Source of the DNA: Ryuthela nishihirai
Lineage: Eukaryota; Arthropoda; Arachnida; Araneae; Heptathelidae
DNA length: 64,000 nucleotides
Assembly: GCA_038380435.1 (NCBI GenBank)
Contig: JAWZYU010000028.1
Coordinates: forward strand, 42,405,095-42,469,094
Reading direction: 5' to 3'
Of the stretch, positions 20,866 to 32,717 are shown piece after piece; position 1 is the stretch's first letter; each line of letters opens with the position of its first letter. Below the pieces are notes generated by a model. The model was not told the origin of the DNA and ran no database searches. It was given only the letters and a program-made list of their open reading frames with translations. The position numbers and the translations under genes are program-made.

Positions 20866-21868
20866 AGGGGCAGGCGAATGGATAGAGTCAGGAAATAAAG
20901 GAGGGGCAAGCGATTGGATCGAGTCAGGAAATAAAGGAGGGGCAAGTGACTGGATCGGGTCAAGAAATAAAGGAGGGGGGCAAGTGACTGGATCGAGTCA
21001 GGAAATAAAGGAGGGGCAAGTGACTGAATCGAGTCAGGAAATAAAGGAGGGCAAGCGACTGGATCGAGTCAGGGAATAAAGGAGAGGCAAGAGACTGGAT
21101 AGAGTCAGGAAATAAAGGAGGGCAAGCGACTGAATCGAGTCAGGAAATAAAGGAGGGGCAAGCGACTGAATCGAGTCAGGAAATAAAGGAGGGGCAAGTG
21201 ACTGAATCGAGTCAGGAAATAAAGGAGGGGGAAGTGACTGGATCGAGTCAGGAAATAAAGGAGGGGGAAGTGACTGGATCGAGTCAGGAAATAAAGGAGG
21301 GGCAAGTGACTGAATCGAGTCAGGAAATAAAGGAGGGCAAGCGACTGGATCGAGTCAGGAAATAAAGGAGGGGCAAGTGACTGAATCGAGTCAGGAAATA
21401 AAGGAGGGCAAGCGACTGGATCGAGTCAGGAAATAAAGAAGGGGCAAGTGACTGGATCGGGTCAAGAAATAAAGGAGGGGCAAGTGACTGGATCGAGTCA
21501 GGAAATAAAGAAGGGGCAAGTGACTGAATCGAGTCAGGAAATAAGGAGGGCAAGCGACTGGATCGAGTCAGGAAATAAAGGAGAGGCAAGAGACTGGATA
21601 GAGTCAGGAAATAAAGGAGGGGCAAGCGACTGAATCGAGTCAAGAAATAAAGGAGAGGCAAGAGACTGGATAGAGTCAGGAAATAATAAGGGGAGGGGAA
21701 GGGAAGAGACTGAATACAGTCAGGAAATAATAGGGGGAAATGGCTAGATCCTCCGAGTCAGGAAATAATAAGAGAAGAGGCAAGTGACCGGAAACAGTCA
21801 GGAAATAATAAGAGGAGGGGTAAGTGACTATATCGAATAAGAAGTAATAAGGGAAGGAGAAGTATCTG
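20866..21868 (+). repeat. 36-37-bp minisatellite
   Basis: About 22 units of the form gactgg-atcgagtcaggaa followed by ataaaggaggggcaagt, becoming degenerate after 21690. Variants gactggat/gactgaat, caagcg/caagtg and aggagagg alternate in blocks, implying block duplications. Open frames here on either strand reflect the repeat and not genes. Confidence 0.95.
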
Positions 21869-22035
21869 GATTGATCACTTACCCCTATTATTTCATGACT
21901 CGATCCAGCCACTTCTCCTCCCCTTATTTCCTGACTGTATTCAGTCACTTGCACCCCTCCCGGCTCGCTACAGATACTTTCCTCCTAATATTTTTTAGCT
22001 CTATCCAGTCACTTGCCCCTCCTTTATTTCCTGGA
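21869..22035 (-). repeat. inverted continuation of the 36-bp minisatellite
   Basis: The unit reappears in reverse complement (cactt-gcccctcctttatttcctg). The array therefore changes orientation at about 21870, making a large foldback with the main block. Confidence 0.85.
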
Positions 22036-22275
22036 AGTTGCGACGATAAATCTCAACACTGTCCCAGGTGGGACTCGAACCTGGGAACTGCAGATTACGA
22101 GCCTGGCTCGCTACCGACTGAGCCTTCCCACCCCATGGGGATAGGGGAACAACAAACAAGTGTTAGGAGACAGATGGCAGCCTCCCGTCAAGGCCATCCA
22201 ATTTGTTCTTTAAGGTGCACAAAGTATAGCTCTCTCACACTCGGAACCACGGATTAACGTCTCATCTGATGGAGA
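22036..22275 (-). mobile_element. two SINE1 fragments in scrambled order
   Basis: A minus-strand head (about 22036-22135, intact B box) is followed to its right by minus-strand middle sequence (22158-22272). In an intact minus-strand copy the middle lies to the left of the head, so these are either two truncated insertions or a rearranged copy. A partial tail is absent. Confidence 0.8.
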
Positions 22276-23092
22276 TCTGCCCTTAAATGTGTATGATGAT
22301 CTTCACCTCAGCTGTGATGATGAATGGATTGACGAAACTTTTCACGAACCTTAGCTGATGATAATAACAACCCTTATTCAACCAGCGCTGAGGTACAAAC
22401 AGTGCCAAGTCAATATTTATTGTTTGCGTGCGGAAACGTCTTTACGCCGCAAAACTAATCATAAATTCGTCTCTTATCACGTCCGCATATGAGGAGGTGG
22501 TTTTCACACACTCTCGCACCCTTGAAACGTGAATGACGTGTAAAACTTGGGAGGAGAAATAACGTACCTTATGTAATAGACATTCGTGACCCAAAAACAA
22601 CGTTGTTGCTACTTGGCGCATTATTTATGCGAGGATTGCCTGTTACTTTCATCAGGCGAAAAAACGATGGAAACTTTGTTCTCTGAGAAGAAAAAAATGC
22701 TGCATTTCGAGAGCTGTTGTCTTTTTTTGTTGTTGTTGTTATTGTTGTCTATCCGTCTTTAGATTCATTAAAAATTCTTGCTCGTGCCATTTCTAAACTT
22801 CTTCGTGATGGGAAATGAAAATGGGATACTCTCTTGGACTTTTGGAGACGGCAAGATTTTATCTTGAAGCTTTTCGTGTTTCGAATTTTAGTCTGGATCT
22901 CTTTAAATGTTGTTTATTGGCCACGATTAAGCTATAATGTCTTATGCTATCGAGCCTTTAGACATTTCCGTTTGTTTGAGCGTTTCTTTGTTTTTTCTGA
23001 AGCAATTCTTGGAGCGTTCATTTTAGGTTTTAGTTACATAAATTCTTTAGATGTGAAGTAATATATCAAACCATTCGAAAAAGAAATAAGTT
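22276..23092. other. single-copy-looking region, no gene called
   Basis: A TTG-rich simple repeat lies at 22725-22747. No exon or repeat was recognised. The 75-codon open frame at 22834-23061 shows no known signature. Confidence 0.4.
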
Positions 23093-23649
23093 AGGTTGGG
23101 TTGTTTTATCTCTGAGCGGCACTTTTTCGCACACGATGGACTAAATGACCAGGTCACAAGGACCCCCAGAGCTCAGAGAAAATTTTGGGGGAGGGTTTGA
23201 GTTGTTTAGAGCCCCTTAGAGGCATTTTTTTGCACACAGTGGGCCAAATGATCAGGTCACAAGAATCCCTAGCGCTCAGAGAATTTTGGGGGAGGGGTTG
23301 GGTTCTTTTTCCTCTGAGCGGCACTTTTTTGCACACCATAGGCTAAATGGCCAGATCACATGAACCCCGAAGGCTCAGAGAAGGTTGGGGGAGGGGACCC
23401 ACTGGAACAGCTGTTGGGAGACAGATCCTAGCCTCCCGTCAAGGCCATCAAGCGTGTTCTTTAACTGCCACAGGGTATGGCTCTACCGCACACGGGGACA
23501 TGGCTTAACGTCCCATCCGACGGACTGCGGACTTTCCAAGCCCATCGGTGTCCCCTACTGACTGTGGGCAGGGGGGAGAATTTTCCGGAGATAAATCTCA
23601 ACGCTGACCCAGCTGGGACTCGAACCTGGGAACTACAGATTACGAGCCG
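23093..23649 (-). mobile_element. SINE1 copy with tandem ~95-bp tail units, 5'-truncated
   Basis: The 3' end is present three times (starts at about 23093, 23197 and 23298), joined through a gggggaggggttgggtt-type junction. The head stops inside the tRNA-like part at gattacgagcc, before the A box. Confidence 0.9.
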
Positions 23650-23931
23650 GTGCATAGTAAGCTGACGCTTATTTTTAGTTAATGCTCCCTATTTCCTTTA
23701 GTTCAATTATGACAACAGTAAAGTATACAATAACTCAAATAGTACAATAATTCAATAGTATAAAAGGTCAAATGGTTATGAGACATATTACACTGATACA
23801 TAAAAGAAGGTTTCATTGCTTTGTAAGAAGAAACGTTCTACATTTGATTTTAAATAATTTTAAAGATTTTGCATTTTTAACATCATCTGGAAATTCAAAC
23901 CAAATTTTTATTGCTTATATTTGATAGATCT

Positions 23932-25352
23932 CTACCCAATTGACAATCGACACATAGGTATACTCAGATCCTCTCTATGACGTGTTTCATAATTATGAAA
24001 ATTCGAAAGACTCTGAAAATAGTCTTTAAATCTATCCAATTTAAACAATATCATTGTTATCGAATACACAAAGTTTCCTGATATCAGTTTGTAATTATTA
24101 TAGACATTAAGAATTTTAACCTCAGAACATAAATGTGCCACTGGATCATATATCTTTTACCAACAATATATCTAACAATTCTTTTCTGAAGACGATATAT
24201 AGCATTCAGATTATAGTCAAAAGTATTTCCCCAGACTAAAATTCTATATGTTATATAAGAATAAATGAAAGAGTAGTATAAATTTGTCAAAATTTGTTTG
24301 TTAACCAGGTGACGTATTTTACCAATCATACCAATATTCCTTGACAGAGTGATTCTCAGCTGATTTACGTGAAATGTCCAGTTCAGATTTTCATCGATCC
24401 ACATTCCTAAGAATTTATATTCAGTGCATCTCTTTAGCTTAATTTCATTAATCTTCACATCGAAACATTTCTCATCGATATTTTGGTTTTTATTTTTATA
24501 AATCATATATTTGGATTTTTTGACATTTATTAATAAATTGTTATGTCTGCACCATTCAGATATAATATTTAGAGAGTAGTTAACACTGCTAATCAAGCTT
24601 GCAGAATCTTGGTTGAAATCGATAATACTGGTATCATCAGCATATAATAACATCTTTGAATTAATGTGTAACTTTGCTAAGTCGTTAATGTAAAGTAGGA
24701 AAAGAATCGGACCAAGAATCGAACCTTGAGGCACACCTCTGTAAATAAAATGTTCATCTGATATACTACCATTTACTTCTACAAGAGCTTTCCTCTGAAA
24801 TAAGTAGCTTCTTAACCAGTTATTTATTTTACCTCTCAGGCGATAAAATTCAATTTTCTTTAACAAAATTTCGTGGTTAATACTGTCAAATGCTTTCGTA
24901 AAATCAAGATATACAGCTAATCCAATGTGACCTGCATCCAAATGATTGACAATATGCTCATATAAATCTGCAATGGCTGTCTGAGTAGATTTTTTATTTT
25001 GAAAACCATATTGTTGTTGTGTGATAATTTTCATATTATCTAGGAATTTAGTAATACGTGTACAAATTAGTTTTTCAAAGATTTTCGAGAAGATTGGCAA
25101 AATTGAAATAGGTCTGTAGTTTTCTATATTTTCTTTATCACCTGATTTATGTGTGGGAAGAATTCTGGCAATTTTCAGTTTATCCGAGAATACTTCGTTT
25201 ATTATTGATAAATTAAATATATAGCACAAAGGTTCTTTTATTGTATGTATAACCTTTTTAATTACATTAATATTTATGTCATCTATACCTGGTGACTTAT
25301 CAGCTCCTAGATCATTCACTATGTTGCAGATCTCTTGAGTAACAATTGGCAC
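23932..25352 (-). pseudogene. LINE ORF2 reverse transcriptase
   Basis: RT blocks appear in order: DKSPGIDDININVIKK, NYRPISILPIFSKIFEKLI, QQYGFQNKKSTQTAI, GLAVYLDFTKAFDS, GVPQGSILGPILFLLYINDL and catalytic YADD (24633-24644). The thumb and the conserved IVRYIVGK segment follow. At about 24130 the frame shifts and the C-terminus continues in another frame to ~23932. No RNase H domain follows. Confidence 0.88.
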
Positions 25353-25364
25353 GACATAAAATGT

Positions 25365-25922
25365 CTAGTCTATGCAATCAATTTGATATTTATATTTGCC
25401 ATGAAATTTTTCAATTTGGTTCAATATCAATTCGTTAACAGTATCATGAAAATAGTTATTGAAGGCATTGGACTTCGCATAGTCATCAGCAATAATTGCA
25501 TCATCAGAAGAAATGGCTCCTACTATTGACTTACATTTATTTCTACCCAAAACATCGTTGAGATATTTCCATTTCTGTTTAGAATTTTTGCTAGAATCAA
25601 ATCTACTGTCATAATAGGCGTTCTTTGTTTGTTTTATTTGGGCAGTAACGAAATTACGAAATTCTTTATATGCAGAACTGTCATCCTCTAAATGGGTTTC
25701 TTTTGCTTTTTTGTATAAATTATCTCTCTTAGTTATTAATTTTTTCAGATCTTTCGTCATCCAAGGAGCATATTTATTTGGTCTTTGGAACTTCTTAATA
25801 CCCGTGGGCAAGTATTTATTATAGTGATTTATAAAAATATTTATGAAATAATTATATTCTTCATTTACATCGCTGATTAAGTAAAGGAATTGCCAATCAA
25901 TACGATTTAATTTATATTGCAA
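25365..25922 (-). pseudogene. LINE ORF2 linker between endonuclease and RT
   Basis: A 185-codon stretch rich in Lys/Asn with APWMTKDLKKLI and RDNLYKKAKET, the typical EN-RT linker of CR1/Jockey-like LINEs. A frame break near 25355-25365 separates it from RT. Confidence 0.8.
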
Positions 25923-26051
25923 TTGCAGAATATTTTATCATTGATTTCTCTATATCTATAACTGCTAGGTAGCATTTGAAAATTTGTCCTTTGGACCAGA
26001 AAAAATGTGGGGAAATGATCTGTAATTTTTGACATCAGAACAATCATTTTG

Positions 26052-26687
26052 TCAATTTACATTCGAAATTCCATAATCAATTAGTGTAGAACTTTGATTT
26101 CCAACTCTAGTTGGTAATCCACTGTTTAAAACAAAACAATCATATGAATTAACTAGATCTATTAATTTTAATCCATTTTTATCTTGTTTCATAATATCAA
26201 GGTTATAGTCACCCATTAATATAAAGATCGATTTCAATTTAAGTAAGGAGTTTAAAATAAACTCTAGATGTGACAGAAATAATTGTACATCACCCTGAGA
26301 TGGTCGATAAATACTGCCCACAATCAGATTTCCTGATTTAGCAAGCAAAATCTCGTAATCGTCAGTAATAACTGTCAAATGGTTTAATATTTTGAAAGAA
26401 AAGCTTTCTCAGAAATAAAGTGCTACTCCTCCACCTTTACGAGCCTCTCTTCCCAAACCTACACCAGTATAACCATTAATATGTGGAATATTGTTATTTT
26501 GCCATGTTTCCACAAATACAAGAGAATCAAATAGAAAACTACTACTTTCTAAAGTTACCAAGATCTCATCAAGGTTTTTGTACAGACTTCTACAGTTGAG
26601 TGAGAAAATAGAAAAAGTTGATTTATTAAAGCAATTACCATAAATCAGACTGAGATTTTCAGACTGAACATAATTAGGTGTAGCCAT
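26052..26687 (-). pseudogene. LINE ORF2 endonuclease, broken
   Basis: Two pieces. 26409-26687 carries FSLNCRSLYKN, FVETW and GGGVALYF. 26052-26378 carries GSIYRPS, MGDYNLDI and STLIDYG. These are successive APE-type endonuclease motifs. A frame break near 26395 and loss of the terminal SDHxP block make it inactive. Confidence 0.85.
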
Positions 26688-26889
26688 TAAATGATGAAAG
26701 ATATTTCACTGTGAAAAAAAAATACAATGAGAACAAATCTCGTTCAGATCTAACAAAGCGGCATTGTGCTCCGTTTTCCTTTCTTAGAAATATTTTCCCG
26801 TTTTTACCCATTTATATTTGTATTGTTTTTCTACTTTGGATTTTCTTACCTTGTGGAAAAGATGTCTATAAAATCTTGACAAATGTTCG

Positions 26890-27755
26890 TTGATGTAGAT
26901 TATATTCTTTTCATTAACAATACCTACATCTTTGGTATTCAAATCACGATGTTCTTTTACTTTGTCAAGAAAAGCATCTCGTAGGGCTCGGTCTTTAAAC
27001 TTTGCTAAGATTGTACGTGGACGTGTTGCAGTCTCTTCCTTTTTACCAATTCTGAAACATTCCAGTAACTCTTGGGATTTAAAGTTAACATTTAGGAAAT
27101 TAGCAATTTTCCCTACGATGTTCTTTGCATTTTCTTGTAATAATTCAGGTATACCTTAATTTCTAAGTTGCACACATTGCTTTCCTGTTCCAAATCATTT
27201 ACCCTTTCTGATAAATTTTCGATCGTATTTACCAATTTCTGATTCTTAGCTAATAAATTCTTATTTTCATGTCTGCAGAGAACCAAGTCCTGAGTCACAT
27301 TTTCAACCTTATCTCACAATTCATCATATTTTCCTGATAAAAAATCTAATGATTTGGTAAGTTCCACGATATTGTTCTTCAGATCACCATGCATTCAATC
27401 ATTGCCTGTTTAACCGAGTGGTATATTAAAGATTTAATTGATGCCATTTATTCGGAACTGAAGCCTTGATCTCTCTCCAAGGATTCAGCGAACGTTGAAG
27501 AAGCACCTGACGCAGCATACTCAATATCGTGCGACCTGGCAGGGGAAGCATCAGAAGACTTGCATTTCATACACTTCCATTTGTTTTTACGTTCTGCAGA
27601 AATTTTTCGGAAGTTATCTTCTGTAATATTTGCACAATAGTAGTGAAATTGGCTTCTACAGGCCCCTTTACATCTGATGGAATCTGAGCGTTTGTCAGTA
27701 GTCTCTAGAACTTCATTCCCACAGATAGCACACAAGCCTTCCATTGCTGAGGAAT
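26890..27755 (-). pseudogene. LINE ORF1 with PHD finger and coiled coil
   Basis: The N-terminus (about 27448-27745) has a C4HC3-like series: CAICGNEV, IRCKGACRSQFHYYC and WKCMKCKSS. This is the PHD-type finger found in ORF1 of many arthropod CR1/Daphne-like LINEs. A leucine-rich coiled coil follows (27113-27298), then RPRTILAKFKDRALRDAF-type sequence (~26930-27030). ORF1 proteins bind the element RNA. Frameshifts separate the three parts. Confidence 0.75.
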
Positions 27756-27817
27756 TTAGAGTTGAAAACTTCAACGTACGGAGAGAGCGTCGTCGTCCTA
27801 CAGCGGGGTGTCCTTGA

Positions 27818-28022
27818 AAAATAAAAAATAAATACCCGCTCAAGCAGCTGCTTGCCACAGAGGTCTGACAGGAGCCTGTCAGTTTATATGCCATAGTAGG
27901 AGATCTGAGAGGATGGCAGGACCTCAGCAGAAACACACACATCCATGCCTAATCCGGGGCTCGAACCCAGGTCCCTTAGATCAGTAACCAAGCGTGCTAA
28001 CCACTCGGCCACGGGACGGCCT
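27818..28022 (-). mobile_element. SINE2 copy inside the LINE 5' UTR
   Basis: A perfect 13-bp duplication, ggggtgtccttga (27805-27817, 28023-28035), brackets it. Full-length head with both boxes. Confidence 0.96.
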
Positions 28023-28059
28023 GGGGTGTCCTTGAGGCAGTCCCTTAACGGAATTTCTT

Positions 28060-28073
28060 ATGCGCATGCGCGT
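28060..28073. promoter_or_regulatory. NRF1-type palindrome in the LINE 5' UTR
   Basis: atgcgcatgcgcgt matches the NRF1 consensus (YGCGCATGCGCR). It lies about 320 bp upstream of the PHD ORF1 start (about 115 bp once the SINE2 is discounted), where an internal LINE promoter would be expected. Function is inferred. Confidence 0.45.
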
Positions 28074-28100
28074 GAAATGGTCAGTGTGAGACAAGGGGCA

Positions 28101-28509
28101 CTCCGAGCTGACCAACGTTAGGCTTAACTAAATGACTAGTTCAAAGTTGCAAAGATTTAATGAGGTAGTTATCGAGATGGGCAAGAAAGATATCTAAGGA
28201 ATTAAGCAAATCTTTAAAACATTAAATATAAAGGTTTAAACTCACAGAGCGACGAATTATCATGCTATTAAGTGATATAATATAAATAAAAAAGAGCTAT
28301 CAAAACCACGTCCTTCTTCTATTACTGTTGACACCGAGCAAATCGTTGTAGAATCATCAAACTTTGACAGTGTGGTTTTGGTGCCGTCCAAGTTACAGTG
28401 GTCAATTTCAAGTCGAAATACCAAAATAGGGCTTTCTAGAAGCAAAAATATTTACCATGCTATTCCTACGGGGAAACGGTAATCACTGCCAAATTTATTG
28501 TTATCATTT
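28101..28509. other. single-copy-looking region
   Basis: AT-rich flank beyond the LINE 5' end. Only the weak exon candidate at 28260-28430 stands out. Confidence 0.35.
28260..28430 (-). other. weak host exon candidate with LDLR-class-B-like motif
   Basis: A good acceptor (tttttgcttctag, complement of about 28434-28446) leads into an open frame reading LEIDHCNLDGTKTTL. The I-x4-LDGT spacing matches the second half of a YWTD (LDLR class B) repeat, which would suit a gene that also encodes the EGF exon downstream at 14.9 kb on the same strand. The YWTD half is not recognisable and no strong donor was found, so this may be chance or a decayed exon. Confidence 0.25.
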
Positions 28510-29458
28510 TGTGGGAGGGGATCAGTCGTAATATCAGTCAGGTAGCTCGTAATCTGCAGTTCCCAGGTTCGAGTCCCAGCTGGGTCAGCTTGAACTTTAT
28601 CTCTTCAAAACTCCCCACCCTACCCTCGGTCAGTAGAGGACACCGATGAGCTTGGAAAGACCGCCGTCCGTTGGATGGGACGTTAAGCGGTGGCCCTCTG
28701 TGCGGGACAGCCATACCCTTGCACGTTAAGAACAAGATGGATGGCCTTGACAGAAGGCTATCATCAGTCTCCTAACAGCTGTCCCGTTATCCCAACGTAC
28801 ACTGAGCCCTCGGGGTCCTTGTGATCTGGCCATTTAGTGGGGTGGGAGTGGCTAAGTCGGTAGCGCTCCAGGCTCGTAATCTGTACTTCCCAGGTTCGAG
28901 TCCCAGCTGGGTCAGCGTTGAGATTTATCTCCGCAAAATTCCCCGCCCTGCCCACGGTCAGTACAGGACACCGATGGGCTTGGAAAGGCCGCCGTCCGTC
29001 GGATGGGACGTTAAGCCGTGGCCCCGTGTGTGGGAGAGCCATATCCTGTGGACGTTAAAGAACACGCTGGATGGCCTTGACGTGAGGCTACCATCTGTCT
29101 CCCAACAGCTGTTCCAGTGGGTCCCCTCCCCCAACCTTCTCTGAGCCTTCGGGGTCCATGTGACCTGGTCATTTAGCCCATGGTGTGCAAAAAAGTGCCA
29201 CTCAGAGGTAAAACAACTCAACGTTAAAGAACACGCTGGATGGACTTGACGGGAGGCTACCATCTGTCTCCCAACAGCTTGTTCCAGTGGGTCCCATCCC
29301 CCAACCTTCTCTGAGTCTTCAGGGTCCATGTGACCTGGCCATTTAGCCCATGGTGTGCACAAAAGTGCCGCTCAGAGGTAAAACAACCCAACCCAACCCT
29401 GGTCATTTAGTCCATTGTGTGCAAATAAAGTGCCTCTCAGAGGTAAAACAACCCAATT
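28510..29458 (+). mobile_element. older SINE1 split by another SINE1
   Basis: Diverged head and body at 28510-28838 (A box region altered) continue at 29399-29458 (tggtcatttagtccattgtgtgc to aacaaccca). The break is exactly at the inner element's duplication. Confidence 0.88.
28839..29398 (+). mobile_element. SINE1 copy with one extra 3' half, nested
   Basis: Flanked by ctggccatttagt (28826-28838) and ctggtcatttagt (29399-29411). After a complete SINE1 tail at ~29220, a second 3' half begins at the junction caactcaacgttaaagaac and ends in its own AACCC tail. Confidence 0.93.
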
Positions 29459-29809
29459 ACAAGATAACTAACTAGTACGAAATAAAGATTATAAATTAGA
29501 AAAAAAATCCTGAAATGCAGTAATCGTTATCAGATAACTGCTATAATTGCATAGATGAAATTAAGAAAACAGCATCGCAAAAGATTATGGAATGTATTAA
29601 AGAATGAAATGTATGCAAATGAACCACGAGGATGAAAAAAGATCATCGGTATTTGGATGTCATCAACTGCAAAAATGCGAAGCTAAAAATTATCGATTTC
29701 CAAGTCTTCAATAGCGTTATTTATCTTAAGAGTTCTTTCACTTGCATTCCGTCTCTTTAGCCGCCTCATTAATCTTAGTGACCTCAGTTCACTTCCTCCG
29801 CTTCACTGT
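29459..29809. other. unannotated AT-rich region
   Basis: No gene or recognised repeat. Confidence 0.4.
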
Positions 29810-30346
29810 GGGGCGGGGGTGGCTCAGTCGGTAGCGCGCCAGGCTCGTAATCTGTAGTTCCCAGGTTCGAGTCCCAGCTGGGTCAGCGTTGAGATTTATT
29901 TATCTCCGCAAAATTCCCCGCCTTGCCCACGGTCAGTAGGGAACACCAATGGGCTTGGAAAGACCGCCGTCCGTCAGATGGGACGTTAAGCCTTGGCCCC
30001 GTGTGCGGGAGAGCCATACCCTGTGCACGTTAAAGAATACGCTGGATGGCCTTGACGGGAGGCTACCATCTGTCTCCCAACAGCTGTTCCAGTTGGTCCC
30101 CTCCCCCAACCTTCGGGGTCCATGTGACCTGGCCATTTAGCCCATGGTGTGCAAAAAAGTGCCACTCAGAGGTAAAACAACCCAACCCAACGCTGGATGG
30201 CCTTGACGGGAGACTACCATCTGTCTCCCAACAGTCGTTCCAGTGGGTCCCCTCCCCCAACATCCTCTGAGCCTTCGGGGTCCTTGTGACCTGGCCATTT
30301 AGCCCATGGTGTACATAAAAGTGCCGCTTAAGGTAAAACGACCCAA
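29810..30346 (+). mobile_element. SINE1 copy with one extra 3' half
   Basis: A full copy to ~30189, then a second 3' half starting at cgctggatggcc, slightly downstream of the usual acgttaaag junction. A tttattta duplication (tttatttatctccg) is present near 29900. Confidence 0.92.
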
Positions 30347-30627
30347 CCTCTCTTAGTAATATTTTCAAAGGTAGTCCCTGTTGTGTAAACAGATAGTTAG
30401 TTCTGTTATGCACATGCGAGTTATAGTTATTCTTGTGAAAAAGATATCTCATTTTGTTAAGTGTAATTTTCTGCAGAAATCAATATTAATAACTTGTGTA
30501 GGTTTATAAAAAAAAAGTTTCTTTATGATAATATCTTTATTTAACTTGTCATTATCATTGCAGGTGAACTACGTTCATTTTCGAATTACCATTTTAGGGA
30601 AGGTAATATAAAATATAATTTGCCTGT
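30347..30627. other. unannotated AT-rich region
   Basis: No gene or recognised repeat. Confidence 0.35.
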
Positions 30628-30990
30628 TTGGCACTTTTTTGCACACCATGGGCTAAATGGCCAGGTCACATGGACCCCGAAGGCTCAGAGAAGGTTGGGG
30701 GAGGGGACCCACTGGAACAGCTGTTGGGAGACAGATGGCAGCCTCCCGTCAAGGCCATCCAGCGTGTTCTTTAACGTGCACAGGGTATGGCTCTCCCGCA
30801 CACGGGGCCACGGCTTAACGTCCCATCCGACGGATGGCGGCCTTTCGAAGCCCATCGGTGTCCCCTACTGACCGTGGGCAGGGCGGGGAATTTTGCGGAG
30901 ATAAATCTCAACGCTGACCCAGCTGGGACTCGAACCTGGGAACTACAGATTACGAGCCTGGCGCGCTACCGACTGAGCCACCCCCGCCCC
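30628..30990 (-). mobile_element. SINE1 copy lacking its terminal tail
   Basis: It starts at tggcacttttttgcac, so the last ~25 bp including the AACCC tail are missing. The rest, including the head, is intact. Loss of the 3' end while the 5' end is kept is unusual for target-primed insertion and suggests a later deletion. Confidence 0.92.
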
Positions 30991-31490
30991 CATTTTTCTC
31001 AGAAAAGTGTGGTAAATGTAACTTTTTAAACTTAAGAAATAAAAGACAAATTCATTTCCTGTTGTATAATTACTAATAAAATACTATTTGCATGTTCCCC
31101 ACCATCCGTTAGTTCAAAATAAAACTTTTAAGGCGTGAAAAAGTAGGCAAAGGAAAAACTTCATTCTCTTTGAAAAGGAGATTCCCATATGCGCCAGAGG
31201 CGATATGCGCTCTTCCAGTTACTTCTGCCATAAATGTGAGTGTAACACGTTTTTAAACTTCATCCTCCATATAAAAAATGCAGCTTGCTACTATTGTTAA
31301 ACATGAATGTGCTTCATGATCCTGATTTTATACATCTCCTGCTGGACGGGAATAATTTTTTTCATTTACAACTCTTTCGTGAAAAAATACTTCTTTAAGT
31401 TTCTTCGTGTTGATGTATGTGTTTAAGGACGGGCATTTAGAAAACATTTTCCAGGTACTAATCACAAAACAGTAATTTTTCTGAATTCAA
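30991..31490. other. unannotated AT-rich region
   Basis: No gene or recognised repeat. Confidence 0.4.
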
Positions 31491-31496
31491 GGGTGG

Positions 31497-31822
31497 ATTG
31501 GGTTGGGTTGTTTTACCTCTGAGCGGCACTTTTTTTTGCATACAATGTGCTAAATGGCCAAGTCACATGGACTCCGAAGTCTCAGAGAAGGAGGGGACCC
31601 ATTGGAACAGCTGTTGGGAGACATAATATCCTCCCAAGGCCATCCAGCGTGTTCTTTAACGTGCACAGGTTATGGCTCTCCCGCACACGGGGCCACGGCT
31701 TAACGTCCCATCCGACGGACGGCGGCTTTTCCAAGCCCGTCGGTGTCCCCTACTGACCGTGGGCAGGGCGGGGAATTTTGCGGAGAAAAATCTCAACGCT
31801 AACCCAGCTGGGACTCTAACAT
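31497..31822 (-). mobile_element. SINE1 copy, 5'-truncated
   Basis: Tail at 31497. The head ends after the B-box half (gctgggactctaac), with small internal deletions around 31590 and 31630. Confidence 0.88.
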
Positions 31823-32290
31823 TGAAGGTTTGTGTATGTGTGTTGGGGGGGGGGAGTATTGAGCGGCACGTTTTTTTTAACGTACAATGAAATAAATGGC
31901 CTGATCAAGTATTTTTTTTTTTAATTCTATCATGTATGTATATATTGAGAGATACTTGAAAAGGACATTTTTAAAATGGTGGGATCCAAATGCTATTTTT
32001 TTTCTATCCTGGGTGCGAGGAGGGAGTTTGTTGGGTTAATAGCCACTTTATTTTTTTAGCATACAATGATCCAAATGGACAGATAAAGAAGACCCCACAG
32101 TTTTATTGCTGGACAGGAAAAAGGGACACACTGGACAATTGTTAAGAAACCGATTGTAACCTCCCGTGAAATCTCCATCCGGCATATTCTTTGAGGTGCA
32201 CAGGATAGCAAAAAAAAAATCATTTCGATCCCAACACTATGAAAAGTTTTCCCCCAACTGTCCCTCAACACACATAAATATGAAAGAATT
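31823..32290 (-). repeat. degenerate SINE1-tail-related units
   Basis: Words such as gagcggcacgtttttttt, acaatgaaataaatggcc, gttgggttaatagccac and tacaatgatccaaatgg repeat the SINE1 3' end order in highly diverged form, like the array at 8.4-9.4 kb. Confidence 0.55.
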
Positions 32291-32318
32291 TCAAAACTGG
32301 TGGTTCTTTCTTGTATAT

Positions 32319-32707
32319 GGGGCGGGGGTTGCTCAGTCGGTAGTGCGCCAGGCTCGTAATCTGTAGTTCCCAGGTTCGAGTCCCAGCTTCGTCAGCGTTG
32401 AGATTTATCTCCGCAAAATTCTCCGCCCTGCCCACGGTCAGTAGGGGACACCGATGAGCTTGGAAAGGCCGCCGTCCGACGGATGAGACGTTAAGCCGTG
32501 GCCCCGTGTGCGGGAGACCATACCCTGTGCACGTTAAAGAACGCGCTGGATGGCCTTGACGGGAGGCTACCATCTGTCTCCCAATAGCTGTTCCAGTGGG
32601 TCCCCTCCCCCAACCTTCTCTGAGCCTTCGGGGTCCATGTGACCTGGCCATTTAGCCCATGGTGCGCAAAAAAGTGCCGCTCAGAGGTAAAACAACCCAA
32701 CCCAACT
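32319..32707 (+). mobile_element. SINE1 copy, full length
   Basis: A tcttgtata duplication at 32309-32317 and 32709-32717 flanks an intact copy. The head carries ggttgctcagtcggtagtgcgcc. Confidence 0.94.
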
Positions 32708-32717
32708 ATCTTGTATA

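Larger units (their letters stand above)
23680..28100 (-). mobile_element. decayed LINE with PHD-finger ORF1, no RNase H
   Basis: Minus-strand order is: PHD-type zinc finger ORF1 (to ~27448), coiled coil (27113-27298), basic FP25K-like C-terminal part (~26890-27110), then APE endonuclease (26052-26687) and RT (24084-25352, C-terminal end to ~23930). This ORF1 plus EN-RT architecture, without RNase H, is typical of CR1/L2/Daphne-like arthropod LINEs. Several frameshifts and stops break ORF2. Its exact ends were not determined; a SINE2 sits in the 5' UTR. Confidence 0.82.
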
